Assembly (NCBI GenBank): GCA_900404475.1
Contig: OUQQ01000159.1
Location: 6,103 to 39,069 of the forward strand
Length of the DNA stretch: 32,967 nucleotides
Direction: 5' to 3'
Source of the DNA: Spongospora subterranea
Lineage: Eukaryota; Endomyxa; Phytomyxea; Plasmodiophorida; Plasmodiophoridae
Positions 10,923 to 21,017 of the stretch are shown piece after piece. Within the stretch, counting starts at the first letter, position 1, and every line of letters begins with the position of its first letter. The notes below the pieces were generated by a model. It was not told the origin of the DNA. It saw nothing but the letters and a program-made list of their open reading frames with translations, and ran no database searches. The translations under genes were made by a program, and so were the position numbers.

Positions 10923-13900
10923 ATGCCGAAACTCCCGTTCCTGCCCGGGTACGATGTTCGCCTGACAAATCCCGACAAGTTCAATCGCCCACACACGTTC
11001 GATGTCAAGGACGGGATTCGAACAGTGAAGATGGAAAATCGCGCCCTTGACCACAATCCCCAGAGTAAGGTGGACGACGTGTTGGAACACCACGATAAAA
11101 TCGTGCCGATGACGTCTCTACCGCCATGGATCACTTGTAGTAATATGGTCTTGCGATTTTTCGCCTATTTCAAAGAGGCGGTGAACGAGAGCAGCTTGGA
11201 GACGTGGTTGGTACAAATTTTCAGCAAGTGACACGAACTTTTCGCCATCGTCATCGCTGGATTCAACATCGATGTTTTTGCGATTTTGAGAATTTTACTG
11301 GAGGATTATTTCAGATCTTCAGATCTTCTATGTCCTTTTACGTCGTTACGTTCATTATTGAGGATTTGTTCGTGGTATCTTGTTATCAATTTGAGTTGAA
11401 GTCGATCGTTGCGGATACCGATTCTCTATCTAGGCGAGTTCGGCAATGCGTTGTATTGTTTTATTTGGAGGATGGGTCGATTGCCATCAGCGAGGTTGAC
11501 GAGCCCAACAGCGGTTTGTCGCATGGGTCGTTCATGCTGAAGCGACACCGGGTCCTTGTGCAGGGATCGTCAAACGTGCACGTTGGCCCTGAGCACCTCG
11601 CCATTGGCCACGACATCACATTCTATGGCAGAACCATGAGACTATACGATGCTGATAATTGGACCAAACAATGTACCAGGCCACACATCCATCCCATATG
11701 ATTCCAGCCGTTTCCCTTGGACACGGCCGTTGGATATCTGAGGTCGAGTCTGCAGAAGTTGTAATCAAATGTGATAATAGGGTTAACCCATAATGGGTAT
11801 GGCGATAATATGAGTCCAATGGGGGAATCCGGTCCACCCATCGACCCATTCCATATGCAGATCAACCAACATCGACGATCGGTTAGAGTGCACGGTTGAC
11901 AATCGTTACCTGTGATATTGGGCCATTTACCGTTACCGTCACCACTCCATCATGGCAATCTCATGTTACTGCCCATGGATTATTGATTTCCCGCAATGTT
12001 GGGGCCGGGGTATTCTTGGCATTTGTTGCATCCTGTTATCGTCGTTCGAATATCAACGATCTGGCGCTTTTTGGCTGTTCCGTGTCCATAATCTGTGAGT
12101 CCCGATATGGCCTTTTTTTCATGATTGTGTTCAATTTTAGGCGGCGGCGACGGCAGAGTCGGGATCAATATCCCGTTTCGCTGAGGCGGCCAAAGGGAAA
12201 CCATCTAAGAAGGCGCTGGAGAGGTAATCACCCGATGGACCTTCATATTGTTCATGAGAATGATCACAATCCGTCCCTAGATCTTTCAAAATGCTGGCCA
12301 ATATGCGTACGGTTTTACGGTTCTGGGCTCATCTAGAGAATCCGTCCCCGGCAGAGTAAGATTGCCATAGTAGCGCCAGTTTGGTGTTTTGCAATACCTG
12401 AACAATAACCGAATGTCTTCTGGTGTTGCGTTGGACTCAATCGTGTAGTTGCTGATCGTCGTGTCTGTTTGGTGTGATTCAGGGCGACGTCGTTTCTTGT
12501 GCGATTTTTTGTTGCCGATGACACAATCGAGATCACTCGTGAGAAAGACGCTGGTCTTGGATATGACATCGCCCCGATGCTGCTTCGACGCCAATCACTC
12601 CCAAAGTAAGTCCACGCAGACCTTCATATCATCGCTATAGTCAGAAAGATTCCAATTATCAAGTGTCTTGAGCCTCTCATCGTTTGCGTTTTACGATAAT
12701 TGGGTGTTTACGGCGCTTTATGAATCAATCTATAGGCAGTTCACCATGTCTGGAGCGGCATGTATCGGTAAAGACGACAGCGACCCAATCGATTGCTATA
12801 CTGCTGTTGATTTGAGGGTCGGAGCAACAATAAATGCATTTGGACGTCGACTTCGTCTTGTGAAAGCAGATGAGGTACAACACTATAGTTGCCGACAACG
12901 AATCAAATTCAAAAGCCCCAACAGTTTTCAAATGTTAAAAGTCTTTCGATTTCTGGCTCTGTCCTCTTGATCGTGTATAAATATATCATGTTCTCCCGAG
13001 GTTTCCGACAAAATACAGAGTGAGCTGATGACTGATATTTCAGTTCACGAAGAAGTATTACAAGGACGTCTTTGGAATGGGGGACAAGAGTTTACAGGAG
13101 ATCGTCATCCCTGTTCCGCATTCAGTTCAGCCAGTACCTGAACATGAGCAATCCCGACCGGCTCCGTTATCGCTATCGATCGGTCACGCCTCCTCTCACC
13201 ACAAACGAAGGGCGCCGTCCTTCCAGATGCGATTCTTGGCCTCATTGAGATCGTCGAATCACGCCGATGTTGACCGACGTTTTATCATCACGTACGATCA
13301 TATTTGCATGAAAAGTCTGTTGAGTCGGAAATCGACACTTTCGGTCGAATATCGAATCATCCGTTTATCACCGCACCGTGATTCGAATTGTGACCGTTGG
13401 TCATTGATACAGATTCGATGTCGGAACGGAAGAGATGAGCGTGTTCGAGCACGCTCAGCCCAATTCCGGGTTCGGTGGCGGAAAAATGATGGAGAAGAGC
13501 AATTCCAGGATCAATTCCGATACCGGAAAACCATTCGCACCCAGCGACCTGTTTGTTGGCGCCCGTATCGTCATCAGTGGTTTCGTGTTCAATCTCCTTG
13601 AGGTAAAGCCGGTCGAATATCATGTTCCAGGAGTAACGTTACCTGATGTTACCGAGGGAGGGTTTTCGTTACTGGATTTCATGTTACCGAGGTTGACACC
13701 AGTGGGCAATTTGGCCGATCTGTTTTTCCGGTTTGTTGGCGCCATTACCCGCTGATGTGTCGATTGATTATTAGGCGGATGAGGCCACGATGCGGTTCAT
13801 GGAGTCGAATTGCGGCCAGTTCCCTGTGGCCAATATAGACGCGATCAGGGCGAGCGTGAAGGCTTTCGTGGCGCAGCAGAAGACGACCGTGTCGAAGATG

Positions 13901-14270
13901 TTCCGCGAACTCGACACGGATCGGAACAGCGCAATCGGGTTCGACGAGGTCGGGCAGATAGTTGAGCGGCTTGGATGGAGGATCAGTAAACATCAACTCA
14001 TGACGTTGTTCCGATCCTTCGATCGCAATGGGTGAGTCTCTCACATTTCTTCGTAGTGACATTTTCTGAGAAAGAACCGAATCTGCGATTGCATGAGCGG
14101 AAATGGGGAAGCTCAAGCTTCAGCTATATTCTACAGTTTCGACAATGATTTCTTGCAATTGAAAGAACCAGAATCTCTCAACAAAAACGTGACTAGCTGT
14201 CGAAGTATCTAACGGACTGATTTACAGGGATGGGACGATTAATTTAACTGAGTTCATGGACCAGTTCTGA
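10923..14270 (+). CDS. EFHC1: EFHC1/EFHC2-like axonemal protein (three DM10 domains, two EF-hands)
   Basis: EFHC proteins are inner-junction proteins of axonemal doublet microtubules. The ATG at 10923 starts MPKLPFLPG, matching the conserved LPFLPG near the EFHC N-terminus. DM10-1: MVLRFFAYF (exon to 11206), then after an intron RVRQCVVLFYLEDGSI...FYGRTMRLYDADNW (11434-11675). DM10-2: MRTVLRFWAHLENPSPAE (12290-12355), FLVRFFVADDTIEITRE (about 12483-12545), then GATINAFGRRLRLV (about 12810-12870) and FTKKYYKDVFGM. DM10-3: MRFLASLRSSN...RFIITY (13228-13300), SVFEHAQPNSGFGGGK (from 13438), SDLFVGARIVISGFVFNLLE, then MRFMESN. The C-terminus holds two EF-hand loops, DTDRNSAIGFDE (about 13915-13950) and DRNGDGTINLTE, the second split by an intron. 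The stop TGA is 14268-14270. Positions 11680-12140 are mostly intron, and an exon could be missed there. EFHC1 and EFHC2 cannot be told apart here. Confidence 0.88.
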
Positions 14271-14367
14271 AGATCTCGCTGCCCCTTGGAATTTCAGATG
14301 TTGTCTGCTGAATTCATGCATAAACGCCATCAGCCAAAACGAATATCGTAATTTCAGATATTGTATA

Positions 14368-16369
14368 TTAGTCCACATCACTTTCAGGATCTTCATCGTC
14401 GTCAACGTCGTCAATCTGCTGTAAAGCCGCACGCGCTGACCACGATTTCGCCAACAGCGAAAGGCGGCTACGACAGACTTGCCCGTTGTAATATCGGTTC
14501 ACGTGATGGATGAATAGCGCCAGCGTATTGAAAAGAACGTGCCGACCGGGCAACGGATGAGAAATCTTAACTTTACCTGCAGGGTCTTTCGTCCGAATTG
14601 TAAAATACGGTGGGACCACGCTGACCTGTTCAATCATAATCGGCGCCATCATCTTTTTGGCGGGAATCTAAAAAGAAACGAATCAGAGGTGCACATTTCA
14701 AACGCGAATTGCTAGAAATACATGAGATGGGCGATATGTGATGTAAGACTTGGAGAACGACCCACGAGGCTGAACCTGGGTATCGATCCATCGTGCGAAT
14801 ATATGCAGTAGCAGTTGAGTATCGGTTGGAGCAATATCACTTGACCATGATTTTCCTAAACGTTGTTCATTAAAAGAAAGACGGCGAAACAACGAGAGAA
14901 AGTGCAAATTTAAGAAAAATTCGTAATGTTTTCAGATGAACCATTGAAAATTTGAGAATGAATCGCGAATCACACTGAAATGCAAAGCGATGTACCTTTG
15001 AATGGGGCGCCCTGATCCCAATGATAATCGTTCATTAGGGAGTCACGTGACAGCTTTTCGACACGTTCGCGAACGTATTCAGATGGAAATGTCAGACTGG
15101 CATCAAATCCGGTTGGAGTATCTTCGGCACAACGCGGGATATTGAGGAAAAAATCCAGTTCGTTTCGGGCCACAATCAGGGTTTGAAGCTCGGGAACGGA
15201 ACCTGAACCGGTATATGAACATATTGACGACCAGAAGTGTTGCGAGTAATGAACAAAAGATCACAAAGGTGATGCCGCACCTAGATATTCTCTGACATAA
15301 GCAGCGATCTCAACAGCATTAGAGGGATCGCAAGAACCCAGCCTGGTTCCGACGACGGATTGTGCGAACGAGGCATCCTTTCCAAGCGTCTTGCGCAGCT
15401 CAATTAGATCGGCATCATTCTGCCGTAAACTGGCGCAGAGCGGCCGTAGGATGTCCTGGGCAATGAGACCTGGCCAATATTGAGCGGTTTATCGAAGGAC
15501 GATCGGTCTGGCAAAAAGGAGGGGGTAAAGACACGTACATCGAATGCGCTGTGAATGCATTTCAATGGCTCGTAGGGATATTCGCTGATCATGTAGCTCC
15601 TGTAGCGCCAGGTCGTGCAACGCTAGCTCATCGACATCGTGTTCCGCGTAATGCGGTTGCCCTTCTTCGCGAACCGACGGACGATACTGAATATCCGAAT
15701 AGGGGCTGACGTGATGAACGGACGGAACTGGACGAGAATTCAGGAAGGCGAATTTCCAAAACAGCGACATTGAGAAATTCATGATCGAGTTACCCGCTTT
15801 AATCGGCGTGGAAGTAAAGGTGGCGAATTTGGAAGGGACAGTTGCAGGAGGAGAATTGACACCGTAATGTGGAGGCGTCCGCGATGCATTATAGGCATTA
15901 CGAGCCTGAACGGACCGGAACCCCATCAGTTTCAGCCAAGAACACGGACCATTGTTTCAAAAAAAAACATTCGCAACGTCTATGGCTCGCGCCCGGCGAA
16001 CAATAGTTACTAGATTGTCTGATGATGATGAACTCACATTGGAGGACGATGAGCTTGGAGAATAAACGGAGATGCTCTCTGGAGCACGATATGTACGAGG
16101 AGACGAGTTCGGCTTCGAAACCTTCTCGAAACGATTTTTCATTGACTCGTGGGGTGTTAGATACTGTCCAATATCCAGTATTACCCTGTATTCGCTGAAT
16201 CATACACACACACGACAAACGACCCGGAAAACCGAGCAAGGAAATACCTCATCGAAACCATGACGATCAGGAAATATCGTAAAAAGGCGGGGCTAACATC
16301 GACCGAAACCAATACGGCCAAGACAGAAAGCATGGTCAGGATTCTTGCAGTCCCGCCATCCATGGCCAT
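14368..16369 (-). CDS. TMEM209: TMEM209-like membrane protein
   Basis: TMEM209 is a nuclear-envelope/ER membrane protein reported to contact a nucleoporin. The start ATG (16369-16367, minus strand) gives MAMDGGTARILTMLSVLAVLV, a hydrophobic N-terminal segment. A spliced exon continues to a Ser-rich region (ISVYSPSSSSSNVSSSS, about 16030-16080), as in the family. The C-terminal half is the diagnostic part: YVRERVEKLSRDSLMNDYHW with DQGAPFKG (about 15000-15085), SSDIAPTDTQLLLHIFARW (about 14785-14845, cf. the family's TDLPTDSAI.MHVF), and VVPPYFTIRT then LPGRHVLFNTLALFIH (about 14500-14625, cf. LPKGRNNMFHTLLMFL). It ends in an acidic tail DDVDDDEDPESDVD and TAA (14368-14370). The gene is convergent with the EFHC-like gene, 97 bases away. 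Only one clear N-terminal hydrophobic segment is visible, against two expected, so a 5' exon may be missing. Confidence 0.84.
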
Positions 16370-17362
16370 GGCGCTACAACACCGAAAAAACTCAGAACGG
16401 CCAACGCTGCCGATAATTGGCCAACTCCGTGACTTGAGAATCGCCGGCCAAACTCGACGACAACCATGTCCCGGTCCGAGTTGCTGTGGATTACAGAAAT
16501 GAGGATAATGAGGCCCTGAATTTATCGAAAGGGGGACGAACAGAGGTAAACATCGGCGGATCATTAGTTCAGAAGGATTTTGAGCGAATTCCCCTCAGGG
16601 TAAAGAACTGTGTATTGAAGTTTCAATCAATTTTGTTAATGGAAAGCGCCTCAGTCTGACAATAATTTCCTATGACGCCCTCTCCGTTCTTTAACGACCC
16701 TCGATTCTTACAGGAAATACTTAAAGATTGAAACAATCGAACCTACGAACTATTAAGGAGACTGTCGTTAAAAGACGGAAAAGGGAACCGTTGCAATCCA
16801 TTGACGCAAGATGTCATCTGGATCTTGATCAGAACGAGCGTTGATATCTTGCTCTTCTTCCCCGTCATTTCATGTACACACAGCATTGTTTTTATGACGA
16901 CATCGAAGGCGATATCAAAGGTTATCGTTGTGATTCTATGTGTGGGACATCATCCTTTGATTGGTCGTTGAAATGGCGTAGGGCCCGATGTTTGCAAAGT
17001 CCCCAAGCCGTAACTTTGGGGGTCTTTTCCGATAATTTTTCGACAACTGTTTCACGATTGGTTTTGATTTTTTAAACAGACTTCGAAACCCTGTTAATTT
17101 GGGGATCCCATAACAGTCAATAATCCCATAAAAAACTTGACAATTGGAGTTCACAAACGTCAATGTTCGCATCATGTATATAAAAACTGTTCATCGCTTC
17201 GAAAAGTTTTGAAGAGCAACATTTTTTTTTGACGAGAACAGACCTAACACCATTCTCAACAGCGACAACCCAGTTTGACCCGATTTCATCAGTATTTCCA
17301 TAGACGATCTCGGGTATTGATTTTGAATGCCGCTCGTCGTTGATCCCTGATCGTGAACCTAA
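16370..17362. other. Intergenic stretch between TMEM209-like and MADS genes
   Basis: It would hold the TMEM209-like promoter or an extra 5' exon at its left end and the 3' untranslated region of the MADS gene at its right. Short T and A runs are present (for example 17221-17230). I see no convincing gene, RNA or repeat. Confidence 0.4.
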
Positions 17363-18000
17363 TCAATAATATGACTCCACAGCGGTAGCGCCGTCATCTG
17401 GAATTGCTTCATCGCCATACGACCGATACGGAATGCGCCCCGGGTCGAATGACGCCGTGGGAGACGGTACCGATGCGGGCGACGTCGCCCGATGTGGAAT
17501 CGGTCTCAGTACCTCGAACGCTGGCACGACGGCGTTGGTCGGAACGGCCACAGCCATCTCTGGCATTGTACTGGCAACGACAACGGCCGTCGCCGTTGTC
17601 GGGATAGTCTCATGTGACGCCCCTTCGTTGTGAACAATCATTGAGGTGACGCTTTGCTTGTCATCGCTCGTGTAATGGACAATATCGCCCCGATACTTCT
17701 TCACCACCTGCAGGTGCTCGTGCAAGTCCATCGTCGACGTAAACGTCGTGACTAGGCCGTGATCGTCGCCGTCGCCCATGCCGAAATTCGTCTCCGTTCC
17801 CCGATGACTGATCACAATCGAAACATCGACATCGCACAGTTTCGACAATTCCGTCGCCTTTTTCAAAAATCCAATCCGCCTTTTCCTGAATGTCACCTGA
17901 CAATACAATATAAAAAACCGGTACAAATTGCTTCAGGTTTTCGTACAGCTCTGTGTTTCTTATCTTCAATCTTTTTGATATCGATCTTTTTTCGTCCCAT
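17363..18000 (-). CDS. MEF2-type MADS-box transcription factor
   Basis: This is a sequence-specific DNA-binding dimer acting in the nucleus. The ATG is 18000-17998 and the MADS box starts at residue 1, as in MEF2 and fungal Rlm1 proteins: MGRKKIDIKKIEDKKHRA in exon 1, a phase-0 intron (GTACGA...TGTCAG), then VTFRKRRIGFLKKATELSKLC and DVDVSIVIS. The intron falls inside the box. The next region (FTSTMDLHEHLQVVKKYRGDIVHY) sits where the MEF2/Rlm1 helix extension lies but is weakly similar. The remainder, to TAA at about 17363, is Ala/Val/Pro/Ser/Thr-rich and looks like an activation region. At about 190 residues it is much shorter than animal MEF2. The box is too divergent for a usual animal MEF2, and the RAVTF pattern is closer to Rlm1. 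Plant-type MADS is unlikely because no keratin-like domain follows. Two MEF2 sites lie upstream. Confidence 0.84.
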
Positions 18001-18107
18001 TCTGTGGAGGGCCGAGCGGTGTCGATGCGCTTATGTAAACAAAGCCATGCGATTGAGAATACTGCCGAACGACGGATTGGCTGAATGGGCCGGTTCTGGT
18101 TCAGGGT

Positions 18108-18117
18108 CTAAATATAG
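18108..18117. promoter_or_regulatory. MEF2-type site CTAAATATAG, proximal
   Basis: It is an exact match to the MEF2 consensus YTA(A/T)4TAR, palindromic at consensus level. It lies 108 bases upstream of the ATG of the MEF2-type MADS gene, which reads leftward from 18000. It is identical to the site at 18352. Confidence 0.6.
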
Positions 18118-18207
18118 TAGGTCCAGTGATTGCCCTCTGAGTGCGAGTCATTCCTGACCGATGATTGTTTCCGACAGCGGGAGGCCAACCCACAGTCGGA
18201 TGAGCGC

Positions 18208-18217
18208 CTAAAAATAC
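18208..18217. promoter_or_regulatory. Near-match MEF2-type site CTAAAAATAC
   Basis: Nine of ten positions fit YTA(A/T)4TAR; the last base is C instead of A or G. It sits between the two perfect sites in the same promoter. Confidence 0.35.
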
Positions 18218-18351
18218 GCCGTTCAACTGATGATGCCAGTCACAGCGTCAATCGTCAATCGACAACTGTACTGAGTACCGACTGTAGGCACTTGACGTAA
18301 CATACACTGATCCAGTCGCTCCCGACGCGTTCAACCTCACTCAAGAAGCGT

Positions 18352-18361
18352 CTAAATATAG
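18352..18361. promoter_or_regulatory. MEF2-type site CTAAATATAG, distal
   Basis: It is a second exact copy of the proximal site, 352 bases upstream of the MADS start and 61 bases beyond the end of the channel gene. It could serve the MADS promoter or be part of the channel's 3' region. Confidence 0.55.
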
Positions 18362-18421
18362 TGCCTGACTGTTCTTGGAGGCTGTTTTGGCTGACGTTTA
18401 GTTAAAATATTTTAATTTGAT

Positions 18422-21017
18422 TTACTTTTTGTTCGTTGACCCCGTATCAATAAACTGCTGTTTGAATTCTGGGAACTGATCTAAAACAGTGAGGAAGTCG
18501 CCCCTGCTTAGCTTGATAAGGTGTGTATTCTCTTTACTAGTCGCAGTCATTATCCTTTGTCTCTCGTCGCCGAACACTGATAGTTCCCCAAAGTATCGTC
18601 CCGGTAGAACCTAGATTAAGCACAGTCAACAAACTGAACTACCCCGCCCAGATGTTCGCTGATCGGTCTCTTACCACATCATATAATGTCGACTGCCTGG
18701 CGCCACTCTTATTCACAGCCTCAACAGTTATATCCACTCGCCCTCTCCGAAGGAAATATATATGTTCCGCTGAAGACAATCGATTAAAATAAGTATTATT
18801 GGCCAAATATAATGGTAGAAACAGTTATAACTGTTAATTCTGAAGTGAAAGGATTTTTAAAAGTGGTCATAAGAGAACTGTAACATTGTTTGAGTTCTTA
18901 TTCGACAAGTTGAAAAACTCAGATATACCGAAATCGCCGGTCTCAAATATTATGGACCCCTCGCTGTACGCTTCGAAAATCAAGAAGCTACTCAAACGGA
19001 TCCGGAGACCTTTCGGCGCTTTTTTGATCTCATTGACGCGATCCAAAACCTGAACGTTCACAAATTGACTGATTAGGAAGTGAACAGTATTTGGTTCTGG
19101 AATTCTACCGATCCACAAAGACTGAACATGACGTCCTCACGCAAACGATCCGGTAGAACCCGCAGAACGTTGTTTACGTCGACGCCACTTAAATCGTTCC
19201 AGACAAACCTGTAATAGTCGATGACCCTAGGAAAAGGCATGTAAACATTGTGTGTGGGCAACCAGCGACCGCAACTGAACAGTATGGCAAATGTTGAAGA
19301 CTGGAGAACTTTCGACAACACCTCGAAACTGTAAAACTGAACATTAAGAACCTGGTGCGAATCTTCTTTGGAACACGAGTTTTCAGAAGATATTGCTCAA
19401 GTTGATGCATACGATCTTTGAATGCCGATTCACCATGGTCGTAGACTTGCAGAAAGGATGAGAACGAACCAATCAGCTGGGCGACGACCAGGACCCCGTT
19501 CAACAGGACCACGATCGAGAAGATCACCTGCCATGATGATCGAGGTACAATTCCAACGCCTACAGCATTGTTCAGATCAATATAGGTCATTGCCGAATGG
19601 GTATATTGATGCTGTGTTTTGATGCCTGACTATTACCAACCCGCCTGACACATTTAACAAACGATTCCAAAATGAATGTTTGAGATCTTTAAAACAAATT
19701 GTAATGTCCAACGCAGAGTAAGGCCACAGCATGTGATGCTACAGTTCAGCAATTGGAAAATTAGACAAAGGCAGGCCACTCCATTGGAGTGTTAAGTTTC
19801 GTGGTTTGAAATCAAGAGCGGAAAACGGCCGCCTTCTGAAAACACATTGACAAACATGCACGCAAAGTGTCCACCAAAAAACGAAACTTCACCGCTTGAA
19901 CACAATTTTCCCTTGTAGATAGCAGAAAATCGCTGCAGCTGAACATTATGTGTAATTTACCCAATCGTAAGAGCATATCGTAGGAGAAATATAGACCATA
20001 TAAATATTTTCGAAGCGGCTCCTCGTCGTCGTCCAAGAAGGCGGGCGGGAGCCACTTATTATCAGGCACGCCATATCCGTCGACGTTGGCGAAGACGAAA
20101 TAGCAGCAAGCGGTGATGTGAGATATGTACAGGAACTGCAGCAATAAAGCGCCAACCTTCTTGGTCAGGGTCAGCCAGGGCTGAGTGCCAACCAAGCTGG
20201 AAACGTTCAGGAGCTGGTACACATCCAGAGCACGCAACATTCGTGGGATTCGCCAAATGGCGTTCGGTCCAGTCCATAACATCAGAATATCAGCCGGGAT
20301 CGACGCCACAATATGGCGATAGAGCCTGCATCAGCAAACCAATTAAACATCAACCGCCCAAGAGCAGTAAACAAGAAATCCTTCTATTGCGCTGAAAAAT
20401 ACAACAAAAGTGATAGATTCTCGAGCTGGCAATACAGTTATTGATCAAATGCCGGTAAAGTCTTTGTACTTTTTCGAAAGATGCAAGAAATTTAAAAAAT
20501 GGGAAAAGTATTGATAGCGATTGAGTAAAGACCTAGTTTTGATGTAATCGTCTGAGATATCGATGGTTTGCGAGAGCAGCCGCCCATGACTCATAAATGC
20601 CATATGAAAGTTCAGGTAGATATCGACCAGGTAAAGGAAATCGCCGAAATAGTCGAATGCGATGTATTCCGGCGTCAGCCAGTCCGGAATAAATACGATC
20701 CGGAACGGAATCATGCAAATATTGTAGATATTCACAATGGCGATTGTTAGCGACCTGAGAAAGGTGCAAAACATTCAAAAAATATGTCAAACAAACAAAT
20801 AACAAACAAACAGTTGATAAAAACATTACCAATTATGTCGTTAACACCAAATCGCAAACGCTGTGAACTAAAAACACTAACAAGTGAAAACTTCTAACCA
20901 TATCTTCGCGAACCGCGTCGTTGGCAGAATGACGAAATTTTTCAATACGAATTTGACATGCGACCCGAGCGGTAAGGCGCTGCTCGTCGACCCGCCCATT
21001 GAGGCGCTCCCTCTACG
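18422..21017 (-). other. Channel repeat 2: S1-S6, C-linker and nucleotide-binding domain
   Basis: S1 and S2 lie in LTIAIVNIYNICMIPFRIVF and FGDFLYLVDIYLNFHMAFM (20754-20600). S4-like residues are WRIPRMLRALDVYQLL (about 20200-20260) and S5 is ALLLQFLYISHITACCYFVF. The turret has KWLPP...DDDEEPLRKYLYGLYFS, whose RKYLY pattern is shared with CNG pores. The filter spans a phase-1 intron (19560-19960) and reads RLGVGIVP, followed by S6 IVVLLNGVLVVAQLIGSFSSF. The C-linker includes FKDRMHQLEQYLLKTRVPKK and DVNNVLRVLPDRLRED. The binding domain has LIFEAYSEGSIIFETGDFG, HIYFLRRGRVDITV (18700-18765) and GRYFGELSVFGDERQRIMTA (about 18540-18605). The FGE of the phosphate-binding cassette is kept. The usual Arg-Thr-Ala is Arg-Ile-Met. 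Confidence 0.75.
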
